Origin: Actinomadura viridilutea | GTDB taxonomy: Bacteria > Actinomycetota > Actinomycetes > Streptosporangiales > Streptosporangiaceae | Assembly (NCBI GenBank): GCA_003001795.1 | Contig: PVNI01000022.1 | Span: 52,072-116,071 of the forward strand | Reading direction: 5' to 3' | Length of the DNA: 64,000 nucleotides | Shown here: positions 60,038 to 64,000 of the stretch, one piece after another | How the letters are laid out: each line of letters starts with the position of its first letter | Numbering within the stretch: position 1 is the first letter of the stretch | Notes under the pieces: model-generated | Seen by the model: the letters and a program-made list of their open reading frames with translations, nothing else | Told to the model about the DNA's origin: nothing | The model's database searches: none | Made by a program: the position numbers and the translations under genes

Positions 60038-63000
60038 TCACCGTCCCTGTCCCCGTGGTCCCCTGTCCCCGTCGTCCTCGGCGAGGGCGGCGGCCTGCTC
60101 CAGGCCGAGGTCCCGGCCACGCGCCGACAGCTCGGCGAACGCTTCGTCGCCGAGCGCGTCACGGCAGCGGGCCGAGACGCGGTCGACGTCCCCGCGTTCG
60201 GCAGGCGGCAGCGGTGCGCCCGCGGCCTCACGGGCGGCGGCGGCCGCGCCGAGCAGCCGCGCCGCGCGCTCGTGCCGTCCGACGAGCGACAGCGCTCCCG
60301 CGACGCCCTCCAGCGCCAAAGCGACCGCGCGCGGATCATCCGTCGCGCGCGCCGCCTCCAGCCCCTCCCGATGCAGGGCCAGGGCGGCGGCGCCGTCGCC
60401 GCGCTGCTCGGCGACGAACCCGAGCTCGGCCAAGATCAGCGCCTCGCCGTGTCCGCCGCTCAGCCGCCTGCACCACTCCAGCCACCGGCGCAGGTGCCGC
60501 TCGGCCGCGTCCAGCCGTCCCTCGCGCCGCGCGCCCAACGCCAGCCCCACCTCGGCGAACTGCTCGCCGTACGTGTACCCGTGCTCGGCGGCCAGCCGCA
60601 TCGCCCGCTCGTGCAACTCCCGCGCCTCGGCGTACCTGCCCAACAACAATGCGATACGCCCGAGGCCCGACATGGAGGCGGACGCCTCGGTCCACAGACC
60701 GAGCGTCTCGGCGATCCGCAGCCCCTCGCGGTGCAGGCGGGACGCCGCCTCGTAGTCGCCGCGCACCTCGGCGAGCACCGCCAACGTCCCTGTGGCCTTG
60801 AGCCGTCCCCAGCCGTCGCCCATCTCACGGAACAGGGCGGCGCTCTCCTCCCCGTACCGGCGGGCCGTGTCGAGATCACCGCGCAGTCTCAGGGGCGCGG
60901 CCAGCGCGGCGAGGGCGGCCGCGGTGCCCCAGCGGTCGGCGAGCGCGCGGAACTCCGCCAGCGCCCGGTCGAGCCGCCGCACGCTGCCGTCCGGGTCGCC
61001 GTACCCGATGCTCACGAACCCGAGGAACCACCGCGCGGCGGCCCGGGCGCGCGGGTCGTCGATCCGGTCGGCCAGTTCGTCGAAGAGGTCGACCGGCTGG
61101 ACGGGGTCCCCGGCGCACAGGGCGAACCCCGCGTGCCAGGCCGCGGCGCGAGTGCGTTCGGGCCCGGCGCCGTCGTCCGGAACCGCCAGCGCGGCGGCGA
61201 ACGCCTTCTCGGCCTCGCCGAGCCTCCCGCGCAGGTACCAGTACCAGGCCAGGGCGTTCGCCAGGCGGAGAGCGGGCTCGGCGGCGCCCCGCTTGACGGC
61301 GGTGTCCAGGGCGGTGTGCAGGTTGGCCGCCTCGGCGTCGAGCAGTTCCAGCCAGCGCCGCTGATCCGGGCCGCGCAGGTGCGCTTCGGCCCGTTCGGCG
61401 AACCTCACCTGGTGACGGAGGTGCCGGTCCTTCACGGCGGCCTCTTCGCCCGACTCGCGCAACCATTCGGCGCAGTACGCGGCCAGCGACTCGGGCAGCC
61501 GGTAGCGGCGCGCGCCGGCCGTGTCGGTCGCCGCCACCAGGCACCGGTCGACCAGCCGGGCGACCAAGTCGAGGACGTCGGTCCGGTCGACGCCGTCCCC
61601 GGAGCACACCTCTTCCGCGGACTCCAGGGTGAAGCCGCCGCTGAAGACCGCCAGCCTGCGCAGCACCGCGCGCTCCTGGCCGTTCAGCAGGTCCCGGCTC
61701 CAGTCGAACGCGGCGCGCAGCGTGCGCTGCCGGGCGGGCGCGTCGCGGCGGCCCGCCGTGAGCACCGCGAACCGATCCTCCAGACGGGCGGCCAGCTCGT
61801 GCACGCCGAGCGCGCGCACCCGCGTGGCGGCCAGTTCCAGCGCCAGCGGCAGGCCGTCCAGGCTGCGGCAGATCGCGGTGACCGCCGCAACGTTGGTCTC
61901 GTCGAGGGTGAAGTCGGGGGCGGCGGCGGTGGCGCGTTCCACGAGCAGGGCCACCGCCGTGGCCCGGAGGGCCTCGGCGGGATCGGCGGCCGCGCGGTCC
62001 GGCAGGGTCAGCGGCGGCACGGTCCACAGCCGTTCGCCCGCGATGCCCAAGGGTTCCCGGCTGGTCGCCAGCACCCGCACCCCTGGCGCGGCCTTGAGCA
62101 GCGTGTCGACCAGCCGCGCGGCGTGGCCGATGACGTGCTCGCAGTTGTCGAGCACGAGCAGCAGCCGCCGGGTGCGCAGCGCGTCCGCGAGCCGCCGGGC
62201 CGGCGACGACGGCCGACCGGCGGCGATGATCTCGTCCCGCACGCCGAGCGCGGTGGCCACGACGTCGACGACCGAGCGGCGGGCCCGCTCCCCTGCCCCG
62301 TCGTCGTTCTCCGGCTCCATCGGGGCCAGCTCGGCGAGCCACACCCCGTCGGGGTAGTCGTCCCGCCCGGTCGCGGCCGCCCGCTCGGCCACCGCCAGCG
62401 CGAGCCGGGTCTTGCCGACGCCCGCCATCCCGTTCAGCGTGACCAGGCGCCCCTCCTTCAGCAGGGCGGACACCCGTTCGATGGCGGCGTCCCTGCCGAC
62501 CAGCGAGCTCACTGGGGACGGCAGGTTGGTCAGCGGCCGCGCGGCGGCGGTCGTCCGGCCCTGTGGGCGGGGCTGCGTCGGGTGGTCCTCCAGGATCGAC
62601 TGCCGCAAGGCCGCCAGCTCGGCGCTCGGCTCCAGGCCGAGTTCTTCGGCCAGCCGCAGGCGCAGCCGGTCGTAGACGGCGAGCGCCTCGCCGCGCCTGC
62701 CGACCCCGTACAGGGCGCGCATGTGCGCCGCGTGCAGCCGTTCCCGCAGCGGATGCCGTTCGAGCAGGCCGGCCAGTTCGCCCACCAGCGGGCCGTGCTC
62801 GCCGAGCGCCAGCATCGCCTCGGCGCGGTCCTCCACGGCGGTCAGCCGCGCCTCCTCCAGCCGGGTGATGACGGGGCGGGCGAAGTCGGCGTCGGCCAGG
62901 TCGGCCAGCACCGGTCCCCGCCACAGGGCGAGCGCGTCGCGAAGCAGGGCCAGCCGGGCCTGCGGGGCGTCGGCCCGGCGGGCCTCGCCCAAGAGCCGCT

Positions 63001-63319
63001 CGAAGCGCCGCGCGTCCACGTCGTCGGCGGCCACGTCCAGCGCGTAGCCGGGCGGCCGGGAGGCCACGAGCGAGCCCGCGCCCGCCTCCCCGTGTTCGAG
63101 CGCGCGGCGCAGCTGCCACACGGTCGTGTGCAAGGCCCGAGCGGGGTTGCGGGGCGGCGCGTCGCCCCACAGGTCTTCAATGAGCCGGTCGGCGGAGACC
63201 GGAGCGCCCTCGTGCGCCAGCAGGTCGGCCAGCAGCAGGCGCACCTTGCGCCCCGGCACCGTGACCGGGCGGTCGCCCGCCGTCCACACGGCCAGGGCCC
63301 CCAGGATGCCGAAGCGCAC
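60038..63319 (-). CDS. AfsR/SARP-type regulator with NB-ARC and TPR domains
   Basis: 1093 residues. An OmpR-type winged helix spans 1-90 (MRFGILGALAVWTAGDRPV...RKVRLLLADLLAHEGAPVSADRLI) and a BTAD domain about 95-240. The NB-ARC-like ATPase covers about 265-600, with P-loop GMAGVGKTRLAL and LLVLDNCEHVI. TPR repeats fill the rest. This is the architecture of large SARP/AfsR regulators that switch on secondary-metabolite or differentiation genes on ATP-driven oligomerisation. No biosynthetic cluster is adjacent within the window, though the divergent oxidoreductase at 63479 may be a target. Confidence 0.9.
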   Translation of the reverse strand: MRFGILGALAVWTAGDRPVTVPGRKVRLLLADLLAHEGAPVSADRLIEDLWGDAPPRNPARALHTTVWQLRRALEHGEAGAGSLVASRPPGYALDVAADDVDARRFERLLGEARRADAPQARLALLRDALALWRGPVLADLADADFARPVITRLEEARLTAVEDRAEAMLALGEHGPLVGELAGLLERHPLRERLHAAHMRALYGVGRRGEALAVYDRLRLRLAEELGLEPSAELAALRQSILEDHPTQPRPQGRTTAAARPLTNLPSPVSSLVGRDAAIERVSALLKEGRLVTLNGMAGVGKTRLALAVAERAAATGRDDYPDGVWLAELAPMEPENDDGAGERARRSVVDVVATALGVRDEIIAAGRPSSPARRLADALRTRRLLLVLDNCEHVIGHAARLVDTLLKAAPGVRVLATSREPLGIAGERLWTVPPLTLPDRAAADPAEALRATAVALLVERATAAAPDFTLDETNVAAVTAICRSLDGLPLALELAATRVRALGVHELAARLEDRFAVLTAGRRDAPARQRTLRAAFDWSRDLLNGQERAVLRRLAVFSGGFTLESAEEVCSGDGVDRTDVLDLVARLVDRCLVAATDTAGARRYRLPESLAAYCAEWLRESGEEAAVKDRHLRHQVRFAERAEAHLRGPDQRRWLELLDAEAANLHTALDTAVKRGAAEPALRLANALAWYWYLRGRLGEAEKAFAAALAVPDDGAGPERTRAAAWHAGFALCAGDPVQPVDLFDELADRIDDPRARAAARWFLGFVSIGYGDPDGSVRRLDRALAEFRALADRWGTAAALAALAAPLRLRGDLDTARRYGEESAALFREMGDGWGRLKATGTLAVLAEVRGDYEAASRLHREGLRIAETLGLWTEASASMSGLGRIALLLGRYAEARELHERAMRLAAEHGYTYGEQFAEVGLALGARREGRLDAAERHLRRWLEWCRRLSGGHGEALILAELGFVAEQRGDGAAALALHREGLEAARATDDPRAVALALEGVAGALSLVGRHERAARLLGAAAAAREAAGAPLPPAERGDVDRVSARCRDALGDEAFAELSARGRDLGLEQAAALAEDDGDRGPRGQGR

Positions 63320-63478
63320 ACGGTCAACGATATCGGCGCCCGATCGCTCCGCGGCGTCGCGCTCTCATGACGGGTGGAGGGTTTGAGAGCCCGTTCTGAC
63401 CGGTTCGAGAGACCGCCCGCCGACCCTGGGAGCCGACACGTCCTTGTTCTGATCGGCAACGTGACAGGAGAGGAGAGG

Positions 63479-64000
63479 GTGCACGCGACCTCGGAGCAGC
63501 GCGCCCCGGTGACCGTGATCGGCCTCGGCTCGATGGGCACGGCGCTGGCCCGGGCGTTCCTCAGGGCCGGCCATCCGACCACGGTGTGGAACCGCACCCC
63601 GGAGAAGGCGGACGGGCTGGTGGCGGAGGGCGCGGTCCGAGCGGCGACCGTGGCCGAGGCCGCCTCCGCCGCCGAGCTGATCGTGATCTGCGTGCTCGAC
63701 CACCGTGCGGTCCGCGCGATCCTGGACGCGGCGGGCGACGCCCTGGCGGGGCGGGTGGTCGTCAACCTGACGTCCAGCACTCCGGAGGAGGCGCGGCAGG
63801 CCGCGGCACGGGCCGCGGAGCGGGGCGTCCGCTACCTCGACGGCGCGATCATGGCGGTGCCGACGATGATCGGAAGCGAGCGGGCGCTCATCTTCTACGG
63901 CGGCCCGGAGGAGGTCTACCGCAGGCTCGAGCCGACGCTCGCCGCTGTCGCGGGCGCCGGTGCCTACCTGGGCGAGGACGTCGGCCGGCCCTCGCTGTTC
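63479..64000 (+). CDS. NAD(P)-binding oxidoreductase, imine reductase/HIBADH-like (3' truncated)
   Basis: First 174 residues of a gene running off the window. GTG start 63479 has GGAGAGG upstream. The Rossmann motif VIGLGSMGTALARAFL and NRTPEKAD mark the 6-phosphogluconate dehydrogenase/3-hydroxyisobutyrate dehydrogenase superfamily; MAVPTMIGSERALIFYGGPEE resembles imine reductases of actinomycetes. Divergent from the SARP gene across 159 bp with GGTTTGAGAG / GGTTCGAGAG near-repeats. Confidence 0.85.
   Translation, partial: MHATSEQRAPVTVIGLGSMGTALARAFLRAGHPTTVWNRTPEKADGLVAEGAVRAATVAEAASAAELIVICVLDHRAVRAILDAAGDALAGRVVVNLTSSTPEEARQAAARAAERGVRYLDGAIMAVPTMIGSERALIFYGGPEEVYRRLEPTLAAVAGAGAYLGEDVGRPSLF

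Overview
The window is chromosomal DNA from a high-GC actinobacterium. Coding regions are roughly 70% GC by eye, with strong third-position G/C bias, Shine-Dalgarno sequences of the GGAGG type and frequent GTG starts. Gene content suggests a non-mycobacterial filamentous actinomycete, Streptosporangiales/Thermomonosporaceae (Actinomadura-like) or a relative. Supporting features are a fused trpEG with an attenuator, glucosyl-3-phosphoglycerate synthase, a RamB-type regulator divergent from isocitrate lyase, mutAB-meaB, a SARP/AfsR-type regulator and a class F sortase. The genus is inference. The first (WYL regulator) and last (NAD(P)-binding oxidoreductase) genes are cut by the window edges.

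Layout. 1-5 kb: WYL regulator end, SDR, trpEG with a leader peptide carrying three consecutive Trp codons and a terminator hairpin, VOC protein. 5-9 kb: DUF3311/MctP-like monocarboxylate symporter, then a divergent DUF6285 / ACAD10/11-like acyl-CoA dehydrogenase pair. 9-13.4 kb: secreted GH20 hexosaminidase, then a Gly-repeat surface protein overlapping a class F sortase. 13.4-18 kb: small-molecule kinase, cupin, TetR, acyl-CoA dehydrogenase with two operator-like inverted repeats, gpgS. 18-21 kb: ramB/aceA glyoxylate-shunt module. 21.2-22.7 kb: a conserved hypothetical gene embedded in strongly structured non-coding DNA, followed by two tRNA-like elements in circularly permuted order. This is the most unusual part of the window.

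23-37 kb: metabolic and regulatory genes, including aldehyde dehydrogenase, an SMR pump, a PucR-type regulator with an F420-type oxidoreductase, and a class II aldolase. It also holds a probable redox two-component unit (cNMP-binding histidine kinase translationally coupled to a receiver/thioredoxin-reductase-like fusion) and a secreted coiled-coil protein. 37.8-39.5 kb is a 1.7-kb gene-free stretch of clearly lower GC and strong strand asymmetry, bounded by an HNH endonuclease gene. 41-47 kb: GNAT and the methylmalonyl-CoA mutase operon mutA-mutB-meaB. 47.4-59 kb: small membrane protein, GCS2-type ligase, a second GH20, a Pro-rich membrane protein with DUF4239, FMN reductase + LLM monooxygenase operon, DinB, YceI, tandem universal stress protein and a CHAP protein. 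59.4-59.7 kb: tRNA-Gly(GCC), tRNA-Cys(GCA), tRNA-Val(GAC). 60-63.3 kb: large SARP/NB-ARC/TPR regulator.

Metabolic theme: several loci fit growth on short acids and fatty acids. MctP imports monocarboxylates, the acyl-CoA dehydrogenases and DUF6285/kinase partners act on acyl-CoAs, aceA under RamB runs the glyoxylate shunt, and mutAB-meaB handles propionyl-CoA-derived methylmalonyl-CoA. Two GH20 enzymes release GlcNAc. All function calls come from reading the sequence; no database search was run.
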